This document shows, piece by piece, positions 9,529 through 18,462 of a DNA stretch of 33,602 nucleotides. A program made the translations under genes and the position numbers. Source of the DNA: Poteriospumella lacustris (taxonomy: Eukaryota > Sar > Chrysophyceae > Chromulinales > Dinobryaceae); NCBI GenBank assembly GCA_008000375.1, contig SMOI01000340.1, positions 1 through 33,602 of the forward strand. Direction: 5' to 3'. The notes under the pieces were generated by a model. It searched no databases, had not been told where the DNA came from, and saw only the letters and a list, made by a program, of their open reading frames with translations. Each line of letters starts with the position of its first letter. Within the stretch, counting starts at the first letter, position 1.

Positions 9529-9909
9529 TGGCGCCGAACCCAATATTCTAGGTTCGCCTATTAGTCTAGGCTATCTCTGGCCGCAGCCACTCATTCTGAT
9601 TGGACTCTCCGTCCATTGATTTCCATCATAAGCCTTTGCCACACATTCTGTCCGGCCTTCCGGCATATGATTCTCTTCCTTGATTGGTGTTCATAGATTG
9701 TAGCCTTCTCTTCGATCAGACTCTCTATAATCACAATCTAAACCATCTCACTTCTCTCTCGAACCCGGTCTTGTCTATCACCCTTTTCGGGCTAGATATT
9801 TTGTTAGTGTTACCTTTTCGGGACACTAACTCTCAGGTTCTCGAGCGACTCAGCTGGTTTGGACTTTATCGGATAGATAATATCCCTTACAGAAGGATAA
9901 TCTACCTCA
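9529..9909 (+). repeat. 5' LTR of element A
   Basis: Starts TGGCGCCGAACCC and ends CTACCTCA, i.e. TG...CA. Contains a TATAAT-like box (CTCTCTATAATC, about 9720-9732) and two tandem stem-loops with CCTTTTCGG loops. It differs from the 3' LTR at T/C within TTTTGTTAGTG (9804) and A/T in GGACTTTATCGG. Confidence 0.95.
9774..9830 (+). promoter_or_regulatory. Twin stem-loops in the LTR of A
   Basis: Hairpin 1 (9774-9796): TCTA...TAGA enclosing CCC-TTTTC-GGG. Hairpin 2 (9803-9830): GTTAGTGT...ACACTAAC enclosing CC-TTTTC-GG. The same pair, with the same inner CCTTTTCGG, occurs in the diverged LTRs of element B, so it is likely a functional RNA or DNA element (for example 3'-end formation, packaging or strand transfer). 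Role is inferred. Confidence 0.6.
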
Positions 9910-9946
9910 GTGATCACTACAGTTTTCCACTGTAATTTTTTCAGGT
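9910..9946 (+). promoter_or_regulatory. Leader of A: palindrome and hairpin in place of a usual primer-binding site
   Basis: Directly after the LTR comes GTGATCAC (9910-9917, self-complementary), then TACAGT-TTTCC-ACTGTA (9918-9934), then the gag ATG at 9947. There is no TGG at the LTR border as expected for priming by a tRNA 3' end. Element B has the same GTGATCACTAC followed by a different but equally paired stem. Candidate roles are a non-standard primer site, self-priming or dimerisation. Confidence 0.55.
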
Positions 9947-12028
9947 ATGTCTGTTTCTCGCGCTTCGTCGACTTCTCCAGTCGATTTCGCTCCTGTGGTG
10001 CCCGACCCTGCCGATTCTTCGGTGGTGGGAGGTTCACCAACTCTTGCGACTTCGTCTGGACCTCCGTTTCCCACTCAGCATCCGCTGTTGGGCGGCTTGG
10101 TCGATGCGGTCACTCGCTTGACTCTTCTGCTCGATCAGAGGTTCCCAGCGGGCAATACTCCTGTTGTGGCTCCGGTGCCTGTGCCTCCACCTCCGGTGGT
10201 GACCCACACCCCACCAGCTACGGTAGCAGCCTCACCTGCCTCCCAATCGATTTCTCCTGTCCATCCGCATTCCGCGGATCTGACTTTCGAAGCTCTTGGT
10301 GCTGGGCAAGGATTGTATCTGTACACGCCTTCGGTCAAGATTCCCCTGGTCCGTCGTACTTCGCAACTTTCTGCTGTGCCGTTACAATGGGACGCGGATG
10401 ACGCTGTGCTTCCTAGCACTCCTCAGCCCGCCGTTCCCACTGGTCCAACCCTCATGACCTCGACAGTTCCTGTGGCTCCTCCTGCTCCTCCTGCTGCCAA
10501 CCATTTTGCTGGTTTGGTTTCCGGTTTACAAGATGGCAGCCGCCGACTTTCTCAGACTACTCGTGCAGTCCGAGGTTCCACTGACCTCAGTTCTCAAACC
10601 TCGACTCAGGTGGTTCTCCACCCTCCCCGACACGATATTGAGTTGTCCAGCTTGTCTGTTAATGCGATTATCAAATTCATTACTGACATCATTGATTACC
10701 AATATCGTTACCGAGTTCCTCTCCAAGTGCCGTCCCTGATTCGCCCAACTATTGTGCGTGAAGTCATGGCTCGCCACCCCAAGCTGAACTACGCCTCCTT
10801 TCAATCGCTCGACGCGGAACAAGTTTTTCAACTCTTGCAATTTGAAATGGCTCCTACCACAGCTTATGAGGTGATCAATCGCTTGGAACGTTCTGTTCGC
10901 TTTAACTTGGCGGAATCGTCTTATCGCCCCTCTTCACGAGATTATCGGCCCTTCTACTCTGCCCTCCTCAATTATATTAGGGAGTTCACTTTGGCCTACG
11001 ATTTGATTACGGGTCTGCTCCCTGCGGATCTCATCCCCAAGTTATCGACTAAGGACCTTGGAATCCTCAAAGTCTTCCTTTCGAAGATTCCCTTTGAATA
11101 TGGCTGGCGTTTACATGGCGCCTACCTTCAGGACCAAATTTCTACGAAACCTGCGGGCGCTTCTTCCTTGACAGCCACTTCTCATCCCATTAACAACTTT
11201 CACCGTTACTTGTCTGCCTTCAGTCAGTACGTGAATCAACACTTTCATGTCTACCGCGACTGTCGGACCTTCGAACAGTTCTTTGGTGGAACTTCCTTCC
11301 ATGGTGGTTCTAACAAAGCTCGTCCACGTCAACATCAGTCTCAAAAGTTGAACGCTCTCCCTCAGCACTCCGTCCCTGATTCGGATGATGCATCTGCTTC
11401 TTCTTCTGACTCTTCGGATTCTGCTGGTTCTCGTCGTTCCCATGACTCGAATGACCCCAACAACAATTTTGACGATCCATCTCCTCTCGACATGGTTTAT
11501 CCTGAGCAAGAAGACACCCTGGACGACGGTAACATGTACGCTGATACTCCTGAAACTGCGTTCGTTACTTCTGCTTCGGACCCTGGTCTCTCCATGGCCG
11601 ATGCGCATGTTCTGGAGGCATCCTTCCATGACGATTCTCATATGCTACAAGCTTTCCAGGCGCGTCCCGAGAAAGACCGCAAGACTTATGGAGAATCTCG
11701 TGGATCTACGCATCCGCGTCCGGCTATTCATCAGGCATCTCGCCCCGAGAACGACCTAAAGAATTCTGGAGACACTCGTGGATCAATGCATCCGCGCCCG
11801 GCTACTCATCCGGCACCCCGCTCCTTTGTTGGTACTGCTCCTCCCCGAGCACCTTCTCCTTCCTCGTCGGCTCATTCCTCTGTCAATGCTTATGGTCATC
11901 GCAACTCTGGAGACAATCGTTCTCCAGCCCGAAGACCTTCGTCGACTTCCAATGGCCCACATCAACCTCCTCACCCGAACACTCCTTCTTGGAAGCGTTC
12001 TGGTTCGTCTCCATCTCGTTCTTCTTGA
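9947..12028 (+). CDS. gag: Gag protein of element A
   Basis: ATG at 9947 is the first ATG after the LTR leader; the frame runs 693 residues to UGA at 12026-12028. It should form the cytoplasmic virus-like particle and package element RNA. The N-terminal ~220 residues are P/V/T-rich and variable. Residues ~105-140 (FEALGAG...IPLVRRTSQLSA) and ~190-420 (HFAGLVSGL..., RHDIELSSLSVNAIIKF, RHPKLNYASFQ, SSRDYRPFYSALL) are nearly identical to Gag of element B and form the likely capsid. The C-terminal ~250 residues are S/D/P/H-rich. No CCHC zinc knuckle is present; RNA binding is presumably by basic stretches. It ends ...SPSRSS at the readthrough stop. Confidence 0.92.
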   Translation: MSVSRASSTSPVDFAPVVPDPADSSVVGGSPTLATSSGPPFPTQHPLLGGLVDAVTRLTLLLDQRFPAGNTPVVAPVPVPPPPVVTHTPPATVAASPASQSISPVHPHSADLTFEALGAGQGLYLYTPSVKIPLVRRTSQLSAVPLQWDADDAVLPSTPQPAVPTGPTLMTSTVPVAPPAPPAANHFAGLVSGLQDGSRRLSQTTRAVRGSTDLSSQTSTQVVLHPPRHDIELSSLSVNAIIKFITDIIDYQYRYRVPLQVPSLIRPTIVREVMARHPKLNYASFQSLDAEQVFQLLQFEMAPTTAYEVINRLERSVRFNLAESSYRPSSRDYRPFYSALLNYIREFTLAYDLITGLLPADLIPKLSTKDLGILKVFLSKIPFEYGWRLHGAYLQDQISTKPAGASSLTATSHPINNFHRYLSAFSQYVNQHFHVYRDCRTFEQFFGGTSFHGGSNKARPRQHQSQKLNALPQHSVPDSDDASASSSDSSDSAGSRRSHDSNDPNNNFDDPSPLDMVYPEQEDTLDDGNMYADTPETAFVTSASDPGLSMADAHVLEASFHDDSHMLQAFQARPEKDRKTYGESRGSTHPRPAIHQASRPENDLKNSGDTRGSMHPRPATHPAPRSFVGTAPPRAPSPSSSAHSSVNAYGHRNSGDNRSPARRPSSTSNGPHQPPHPNTPSWKRSGSSPSRSS

Positions 12029-12031
12029 CTT
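12018..12031 (+). promoter_or_regulatory. Gag-Pol UGA readthrough site, element A
   Basis: Gag and pol are in the same frame with a single UGA (12026-12028) between them. The context TCTTCTTGACT is identical in element B. No in-frame ATG follows until 12290, after the protease DTG at 12263-12271, so pol cannot start by itself with a complete protease. UGA followed by C is a permissive readthrough context. Readthrough is inferred. Confidence 0.7.
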
Positions 12032-15000
12032 TCTTCTTCTCCCTTGTCTTCGTCTTCTTCTTTTCCCAAAAATCCCATAAAAAGTAATATTTCTTCACTC
12101 TCCTATATCGATACCTTTTCTTGTTTTCATTCTCCCTCTCATGTGTTGCAAAATTTGTTTTATTCTGCTTTTCCCCATGCTTCTCTTTTGCATGCTGTGC
12201 ATCGTCCCGGAACTATCGTTCTCTCTCACCATCGTTCACTTTCTTTTCCTCGTGCCTTGTTTGATACCGGTGCTTTGCATGGTAGCTACATGTCCACTCT
12301 TTTTTACCAAAAACATAAAAATGATTTATCCACTTTTGTTTCTCCCATCGATACTTGCGTAACTTTAGCCGACAACAAAACAACCATAAAAATATCGTCG
12401 GTCGCTCTTCTTCCCATTTCTTTTGTTGATTCCTGCAACATCTCTCATGTATCCACTGTTCGTTTCTTTATTTTCCCCATGTCTGAAAATGACATCATCA
12501 TTGGTCTTCCTGATATTCTTTTCCATTTTGGCTCATTGTTTTTCTCCATGCTATCTGATGTCATGGACTCAGTTTCTTCCCTCTCTGCTGTTACTCTACA
12601 TTCTCCTAACCCTTCGTGTTCTTTGCCTACCACTGATCCCTGGACATTTCCTTATCTGGAAGATGCCCCGGAAGATCTTGACACTCCTGTTCCCTGCAAC
12701 TTCACTTATGCCTTATCGTTCATGGAAATGTCGTATGACAACGCTGTGGAAGAATATCTCTCATTGATCCCCTCTCATGTTCATCCGGACTTTCTGGCAT
12801 CCACTCCCCTGCTTGACTTGCTTCACACTAAAGGTGTCCAAGTTTTTGTTCCACAAAATTGGAACGGCATCGCTGCTCCTCCTATCGAGCTGCAGTGGAA
12901 GGAGGGTATGCCTGCGTCCCTCAAGCCTCGTGCACGTTCGATTAATCCCAAGATTTTCGACAATGCCAAAAAGGAATTCTCTCGACTTCGCCAGTACTTC
13001 TATGCTGAATCGGATTCGCCCATTGCTTCCTGCTTGGTCATAGCCCCAAAGGCTACCTCTCCTTTCATTCGTATCTGTGGTGACTACGTTGAAGTCAACA
13101 AGTATGTGGTCATCCCTCAGGTCCCGATCCCCAATGTCCAACAGGAGTTGGAGAAAATGCTCAATTTTCAAGTCTTCGTCGACTTGGATTGGGTCAACTC
13201 GTTTCATCAGTTTCGACTGGCGGATCGTACGTCATCAATTCTTTCGGTTCAAACACCTTGGGGACTCTTTAAACCCAAGTTTATGCCTGAAGGAGTTGGA
13301 CCAGCATCTGGCATCCTGCAGAATGCTGCTCGAGAAATCTTTGCTGACTTCTCGGATTGGACTATCTCCATCTTTGACAATCTTCTGGTCTTGGCTCATG
13401 ACTTTCAAGATGCTTACAACAAGCTTGACCTGATTCTCAATCGTTGCATTGAGAAGAATGTTTTCTTGAAGTTTTCCAAGTCTTGGCTTGGCTTTGACCG
13501 AGCCAAGTTCTTCGGATACATCGTGCGCTATCGCCGCTATGAACTCGACAAAGACCGCAAAGATTCGATTTCTTCCATCCCTTTCCCCTCTTCACTCAAG
13601 AAGATGCAACAGTTCTTGGGCGCTGCTATCTTCTTTCGTTCCTTTGTCCCTCACTTCGCCTCTTTGACTGCCCCGTTGCATGACATGACTCGCCAGGAGT
13701 TTGACTGGAAACATCCGGAACGTTGGTCTGTCGATTACCGCAAGGTCTTCGACGACCTCAAGACTTCGCTCATTGCGTCCCATACCTTATATCTTCCGGA
13801 TTATTCCCTCAATTGGATTTTACGGACTGATGCTTCATTGCTGGGTGTGGGTGCTGTACTCTTCCAGCTCTTCCCGGATCCGAATTCGACCGATCCTGTT
13901 TACCAACCCATTGCGTTTGTTTCGCACAAGTTCTCTGCTCAAGCCTCACGCTGGAGTACGATAGAACAGGAAGCGTACGCAATCTTCTACGCGGTCTCCA
14001 AGCTCTCTTTCCAGCTCCGTGGCAAATCCTTTGTCTTAGAGACCGACCATAACAATCTTCTTTGGATTGAGGCTTCTATTGTGCCTAAAATCATGCGCTG
14101 GAGAATCTACTTGCAGTCCTTTGTCTTTCAACTGCGCCACATTCCTGGCAAACAAAATCTTCTTGCGGATTATTTCTCGCGCATGTTCGACTCTTCTCCT
14201 TCGTCCTTGAACGCTCTGTTCGTTCCGCTCCTTAGTGCTTCTCCTCTTCTTTCTGCTTCTGACGTTGCCAGTTTGCTGCATTCTCATTCTCTTTCGGAGA
14301 TGCATCACCGCCCTTCCACAGTTACGGATCTGGCTGCCGTTCCTCCACTTCCTCCTTCCCATGTGGACCCTTCTGTGCACATTTATCCTCTTCAAAAGCT
14401 ACCCAAGGTTGTCCGCTGGGATCCGACTCTCGATGATCCTCCGTTGCCGTCTCTTGCTCCATATCGACCAATTGCTGCATCGGATCCTTTTCCCCAATTA
14501 TCTCCCTACATCGACGTCCCTGTGGAAGATCCTCTGGCAGGTGCTTTGCCCGACCAACCCACCCCTGACGATCTTCTTGCTTTAGTGCATGGTGGTCGTT
14601 CTGGACATCATGGTGCTCGGCGCACGTACAAGCTTCTTTGTGATCATTTCCCTGGTCATCACATCCCCTACCGCTATGTACAAACCTTCGTTTCGCAATG
14701 TCCGGTTTGCCAAAAGGATCGCTTGGGCATGACTGATACCCTGCCTCCTTTGGTCCGCCATCTTAAACCTCTTCATCATCGTGCGATTGTGGGTATCGAT
14801 ACGTTGACCATCACCCCGCCGGATACATTCGGTAACCAGTACCTTATCGTCTTAGTAGTTCATGACACTAAACTGTGTGCGCTGTATCCAGCTCCGCGTC
14901 ATGACGCGGAAACTGTGGCATCATGTTTGCTCCAGTTCTTTTCCACTTATGGAATGTTTGACTGTATCCTGTCAGATCCGGGATCCGAGTTCACCAATAG

Positions 15001-15724
15001 CGTGGTCCAGCAGCTTCATCAATATTTTGGTGTCCTTCATCGCTTTAGCATTGTGGCTCGACACCAGTCCAATGGTGTTGAAAGCCACAACGCCATGATT
15101 CTGCGTCATCTCAAAGCAATTGTCTTTGACGAGCGCATCAAGGATCGTTGGTCCTCCCCTTTGGTACTTCCCTTGATCCAGTTTTTCATCAACAGTTTTG
15201 ACAGCTCCGAAACCGGTGTGGTCCCTTTCCAAGCTCACTTTGGCTCTGTCGACGCAATTCACTTCCGAATGCCTGAGTCCTGGGACCCTTCGACTCGAGC
15301 AACTGCCTATCTCGAACGTTTGGACGAGAACTTGCAACTCGTTCGTTCCCTTTCCCATGATTTCCAACTCTCAATCATAGCGTCGCGCACTTCACGAAAT
15401 CCAGATCCATCTGCCCAGAATACTTTTCAGAAGGACGATTTGGTTCTCTTCCAGCGTTTGGCTCCCGATGAACATCTCCCTGCCAAACTCGAGCCACGCT
15501 ACACTGGTCCTTTTCGTGTTGTTTCCCATGATCGCAACGACATCTCCTGTCGCAGCCTCATTGATGGCGCCATCCGTGTATTCCATGTCTCTCGCCTTAA
15601 GCTTTTTACGGGCTCTGACGACGATGCGTTCCGCCTGGCGCAGTTGGACCATAACCAGTTCGTGGTTCGACGCATAGTCTCTTATGCTGGCGACCCGTAT
15701 TTCGCACGTCTATCGATCTTTTAG
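12029..15724 (+). CDS. pol: Pol polyprotein of element A (protease, RT, RNase H, integrase)
   Basis: Open for 1231 codons after the Gag UGA. In order: aspartic protease with FDTGALHGS (12260s); RT with [14 protein letters not shown] (motif A), [10 protein letters not shown], and motif C read as [10 protein letters not shown] (FDN at 13373-13381, where the family normally has YxDD); RNase H with LRTDASLLG (Asp near 13830), EQEAYAI and ETDHNN; integrase zinc-binding H..H..CPVC, then Asp in VGIDTL (near 14798), Asp in LSDPGSEF (near 14975) and Glu in [16 protein letters not shown] is the GPY/F module. The protein makes, processes and integrates the element's cDNA. Its frame is lost by a one-base deletion near 15710, truncating it at TAG 15722-15724 relative to intact element B. 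Confidence 0.93.
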   Translation, partial: LSSSPLSSSSSFPKNPIKSNISSLSYIDTFSCFHSPSHVLQNLFYSAFPHASLLHAVHRPGTIVLSHHRSLSFPRALFDTGALHGSYMSTLFYQKHKNDLSTFVSPIDTCVTLADNKTTIKISSVALLPISFVDSCNISHVSTVRFFIFPMSENDIIIGLPDILFHFGSLFFSMLSDVMDSVSSLSAVTLHSPNPSCSLPTTDPWTFPYLEDAPEDLDTPVPCNFTYALSFMEMSYDNAVEEYLSLIPSHVHPDFLASTPLLDLLHTKGVQVFVPQNWNGIAAPPIELQWKEGMPASLKPRARSINPKIFDNAKKEFSRLRQYFYAESDSPIASCLVIAPKATSPFIRICGDYVEVNKYVVIPQVPIPNVQQELEKMLNFQVFVDLDWVNSFHQFRLADRTSSILSVQTPWGLFKPKFMPEGVGPASGILQNAAREIFADFSDWTISIFDNLLVLAHDFQDAYNKLDLILNRCIEKNVFLKFSKSWLGFDRAKFFGYIVRYRRYELDKDRKDSISSIPFPSSLKKMQQFLGAAIFFRSFVPHFASLTAPLHDMTRQEFDWKHPERWSVDYRKVFDDLKTSLIASHTLYLPDYSLNWILRTDASLLGVGAVLFQLFPDPNSTDPVYQPIAFVSHKFSAQASRWSTIEQEAYAIFYAVSKLSFQLRGKSFVLETDHNNLLWIEASIVPKIMRWRIYLQSFVFQLRHIPGKQNLLADYFSRMFDSSPSSLNALFVPLLSASPLLSASDVASLLHSHSLSEMHHRPSTVTDLAAVPPLPPSHVDPSVHIYPLQKLPKVVRWDPTLDDPPLPSLAPYRPIAASDPFPQLSPYIDVPVEDPLAGALPDQPTPDDLLALVHGGRSGHHGARRTYKLLCDHFPGHHIPYRYVQTFVSQCPVCQKDRLGMTDTLPPLVRHLKPLHHRAIVGIDTLTITPPDTFGNQYLIVLVVHDTKLCALYPAPRHDAETVASCLLQFFSTYGMFDCILSDPGSEFTNSVVQQLHQYFGVLHRFSIVARHQSNGVESHNAMILRHLKAIVFDERIKDRWSSPLVLPLIQFFINSFDSSETGVVPFQAHFGSVDAIHFRMPESWDPSTRATAYLERLDENLQLVRSLSHDFQLSIIASRTSRNPDPSAQNTFQKDDLVLFQRLAPDEHLPAKLEPRYTGPFRVVSHDRNDISCRSLIDGAIRVFHVSRLKLFTGSDDDAFRLAQLDHNQFVVRRIVSYAGDPYFARLSIF

Positions 15725-16209
15725 TCGAGTACGATGACGGGTCCTCTCTGTGGATTCCATATTCCAAGGATATCGCCGACACGTTGCCTTTCGAGGATTT
15801 TTGTCGTTCTCGACCCGAGCTCGCGTTGTTGCTTTTCCCTGCTTCCGATACCAAACCTCGCTTGTCTGCTCTCAACCGCTCTCGCATCACGGTCGTCGCT
15901 CCGGGTGATCGGGTATATGTGGATCTACGCTCGTACGGGTCTTCGTGGTACAAGTCTTTGTCTCTCCCTGATTTGTTCACGACCACTTATCTGCTAGAAT
16001 ATTCCTACGATTCCTGGGCCAATGCTGCGCACACCCGCATACGAGTCTCTTGTCGGTTGTTCCGCGAGACGTTTACCGTCTCCAATGCTTTTATCTTGCA
16101 CTACGGATCTCAGCGCTTTGCCAATTCATATGTTCTCTGTCCTTCCGAAGTTCTGCTTGACGATTCCTGGTGCTCCGCTTATCCTGACCTATTACCCCAG
16201 CAGCCATGA
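15712..16209 (+). pseudogene. pol: Detached C-terminus of Pol, element A
   Basis: The -1 frame from about 15712 continues exactly where the B protein continues: [37 protein letters not shown], then [15 protein letters not shown] and a beta-rich segment to TGA at 16207-16209. Together with [13 protein letters not shown] upstream of the break it forms a chromodomain-like module followed by about 110 extra residues. One inserted base near 15710 would align both proteins without gaps, so this is a mutation and not programmed frameshifting. Confidence 0.8.
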
Positions 16210-16257
16210 CCATGGTTACCCGCACTTTTGGTTTCAATTAAAGTTTACATGGCTTTC

Positions 16258-17919
16258 TTACCCGCATCGAGATCGTTTCTCAAAGCTTTGCTCCAACTCG
16301 TCGCCCATTCGCTTTCGCGTGTTCTGCTCTGCTGGATGTCTCACCAAATCTTGCCATTCGCGGTGACTTCTGGGCGCTTCATCCTTAGGCCCCATCTCGT
16401 GATACTTGTTCGTGAATGCAAATCTCACTCGCAGAACAGACCAAAAGTCCACCAGGCTCAGCATGAGTTCCTCGGTACTCTTTCTCACGTGGTCGTCACT
16501 CAGCACGTGGGCGCTTCTCCTTGCTGGATCGAGAAGGACCGCTTCGTTGTCGGCGTAGTTTATCCGGACACACACGGCGTGTGTGGTTAACCCCATGGAT
16601 CTGTCGGCCGGATAGCGCTGATGTGCACGCTCACGCTCTGCGACAAATCGTTGCATGATGTGCTCAACGATCTCTTGCTTTCTCTCGTGCCCATCCATTG
16701 CTTTTTTCACCCTCTTCAGCACCGTTGCCACAAAGTCTTGGTCCGCTCGGTCGTCCGCGGAATCGTTCCTTGCTGTTTTTACCGTGCCCTTCAACTCCGC
16801 TGTTGCTTCGTTACGAATCTCCATTGGTTGGGTCCCCAGCATGGTGCGCATTCGGTACTGCCACCCCACCTCACACTCCGCCTGCACACATGCATGGTGT
16901 GCTAGGCGTTCTCGCCGCCACCGGTCCGCATTCCCGGTATCTTCAATGCGAGAAATAGCCTCCGCGTCGATCACGGCCTCAGCTTCCCATGGAAAAAATC
17001 TTGTTAGCGGGTGCACTTTTCCCTTCGTTGGCTCCTTGCCATTCTGTACCCATTTCGGGTTCTCCCATGCTTGGCGATATGCTCCGCTCTCTTGAGCTTC
17101 GTCGACGGACATGCCTAGCAACCTTGTTCCGATCTCTCGTTCAATCAATTTCACGCGCCCAACTTCGCCCTTCATGCCACGCTTTTTATCGAAGGGGCAG
17201 TATCCCAAGACCAGGTATCCTTCCTGCTCACCGTCCCTTGGCGGATGCGCCTTCCCGGTTTTGCTTATATTCAGCAAGATGCTCGCGTCGCGTTTGATTG
17301 CCTTCATCGGCTCTATCGCAAACCAATCCAATATGCCTTGCTCTTTCAACTGTCCCAGCCAGCCACGCAGTCCTTCCAAGCGATACTTGGCCAGGTCCCC
17401 GTGGCATTGCCCGCTTTGCCATGCTTCCCATCGAGCGTAGGCCTCTTTTCTCTCGACCCTGACTGTACTCTCCGGTTCACCATGCCCAAGCAATGCCCTC
17501 TTGTGCATAGGATGTTCCACAATGTTCAACAGTGATGCGGTCAGACAGCATCCATTGTCTTTGTTTCGTGGTTGCGTGGTCAGTTTGGTCCGCTCGCGAA
17601 CGAATGCAGTCCGTTCCGCGTGCTCGTCGCGAGTCAAGCAGGATTCGTTGCCAGTCCACCGATCATCAATTAACAGCGTGAGGTCCTGAACGACGACGCC
17701 ATCTGGTGGGGGTCTTTTCGCCTGTTCCATTCCCTCCGTTGGATCTACCCCGTGCGCGCCTTCGGTTCCCGAACATTCTGGTCCTGCTAACGAGCCGGGG
17801 TTGAGTACGGTTACGCCATCACGTGGATGCCCTCCCGCATGCCCCGGCTCGTTCGCGGTGTCCATCCTGCTCTGCCGCGCGTCGTCTGCGGGTTCCGTTC
17901 GCTGCTCGGCTTGTTCCAT
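16258..17919 (-). CDS. Antisense ORF3 of element A: predicted papain-fold cysteine peptidase-like protein
   Basis: ATG at 17919, 553 residues, stop at 16258-16260, encoded opposite to gag-pol between pol and the 3' LTR and ending 48 bases from the pol stop. Residues 1-115 are polar and probably disordered. DNGCCLTASLLNIVE (121-135, candidate nucleophile Cys125), RLEGLRGWLGQL (180-191), YLVLGY (235-240) and TRLLGM (265-270) align with the B protein. So do THAVCVRI (His447) and AVLLDPARRSAHVLS (Asp464) with a following helix and LRVRF strand. Cys-His-Asp with 'H.v......v.l.DP....vlS' resembles C39/Josephin-like peptidases. The C-terminus (RKRMGDELEQSFEKRSR) is a possible bipartite nuclear signal. 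Antisense genes at this place are known in plant Grande and RIRE2 elements. The protease reading is inference. Confidence 0.75.
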   Translation of the reverse strand: MEQAEQRTEPADDARQSRMDTANEPGHAGGHPRDGVTVLNPGSLAGPECSGTEGAHGVDPTEGMEQAKRPPPDGVVVQDLTLLIDDRWTGNESCLTRDEHAERTAFVRERTKLTTQPRNKDNGCCLTASLLNIVEHPMHKRALLGHGEPESTVRVERKEAYARWEAWQSGQCHGDLAKYRLEGLRGWLGQLKEQGILDWFAIEPMKAIKRDASILLNISKTGKAHPPRDGEQEGYLVLGYCPFDKKRGMKGEVGRVKLIEREIGTRLLGMSVDEAQESGAYRQAWENPKWVQNGKEPTKGKVHPLTRFFPWEAEAVIDAEAISRIEDTGNADRWRRERLAHHACVQAECEVGWQYRMRTMLGTQPMEIRNEATAELKGTVKTARNDSADDRADQDFVATVLKRVKKAMDGHERKQEIVEHIMQRFVAERERAHQRYPADRSMGLTTHAVCVRINYADNEAVLLDPARRSAHVLSDDHVRKSTEELMLSLVDFWSVLRVRFAFTNKYHEMGPKDEAPRSHREWQDLVRHPAEQNTRKRMGDELEQSFEKRSRCG

Positions 17920-18448
17920 TTCTCACTTGCTTGCTGCAATTGCCTCTTGTCGTGCCAGTATTGCCCTTGCCTTCGTGCGAATGGAAGGTAACGTCGTGAT
18001 GGAGGACCTTTGTTTGGTTCCAGCATCGATACCAAAGATATCTCTCGAGTTCTCACGGCCGACCTCTTGCTTTCCCATGACTGTCTTCCATTCGGTGGAT
18101 TTCTTTCCTTTCGACGGATTACTTTACTATCGGCGAATTTCCTCCTTTTGGTGGAATTTCCTCCCGCTTGATGGATATTCTTCCTTTCGACGGATTTCCT
18201 CCCGCCTGTCGGATATTCTGCCTATCTATGGAATTTTTCTTTCCTCTGAGCAATTCCTCTTTTCCAGGGATTTGCTTAATTTTCACTTAATTTTTTCTCA
18301 ATTCCTCCCTCTATTGCTGTTCGTCACTAGACCCCTCACTCTCTCTTTGTTCTTCGTTTTTAATTCTCCCACTCATTCTATCTCTTCTCTTCCCTTTCTT
18401 TCCTGTTTCTTCGCCCCATTATTCATCTTTTGGTTTTTCTTTCTCTTT
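17920..18448. other. Spacer between ORF3 start and 3' LTR, element A
   Basis: Strongly pyrimidine-rich on the plus strand, containing the periodic array. The long plus-strand frame 17801-18553 across it is a by-product of T/C richness and has no partner in element B. The promoter of ORF3 must lie here or in the 3' LTR read backwards; no definite TATA box identified. Confidence 0.5.
18088..18250 (-). promoter_or_regulatory. Degenerate ~19-bp repeat array upstream of ORF3, element A
   Basis: On the minus strand (ORF3 sense) a unit close to GGAGGAAATCC plus about 8 variable bases recurs 6-8 times between ORF3's start and the 3' LTR. Element B has a comparable array in the same place. It may bind a factor driving the antisense gene; function is inferred. 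Confidence 0.5.
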
Positions 18449-18462
18449 GGGACAGGGGGTAT
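18449..18462 (+). promoter_or_regulatory. Polypurine tract of element A
   Basis: GGGACAGGGGGTAT immediately precedes the 3' LTR TGG. Element B's tract also ends GGTAT before its TG. This is the usual plus-strand DNA primer. Confidence 0.8.

Noticed and set aside
9529-9545. TGGCGCCGAACCC as a tRNA primer-binding site
   Set aside because: It occurs at the start of both LTR copies and directly follows the polypurine tract on the right, so it is the LTR terminus.
10135-10419. Minus-strand and out-of-frame ORFs across gag and pol of both elements (e.g. 11111-11641, 12423-12767, 29979-30641, 31059-31634)
   Set aside because: All lie inside conserved gag-pol and show compositional shadows with no conserved motifs.
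12044-12046. TTG as the start of pol
   Set aside because: Non-AUG start with no support; the frame is open back to the gag UGA and B's conserved residues extend upstream of any such start.
15700-15784. Programmed -1 frameshift in pol of element A
   Set aside because: Element B reads straight through the same point and no slippery heptamer is evident; a one-base deletion explains it.
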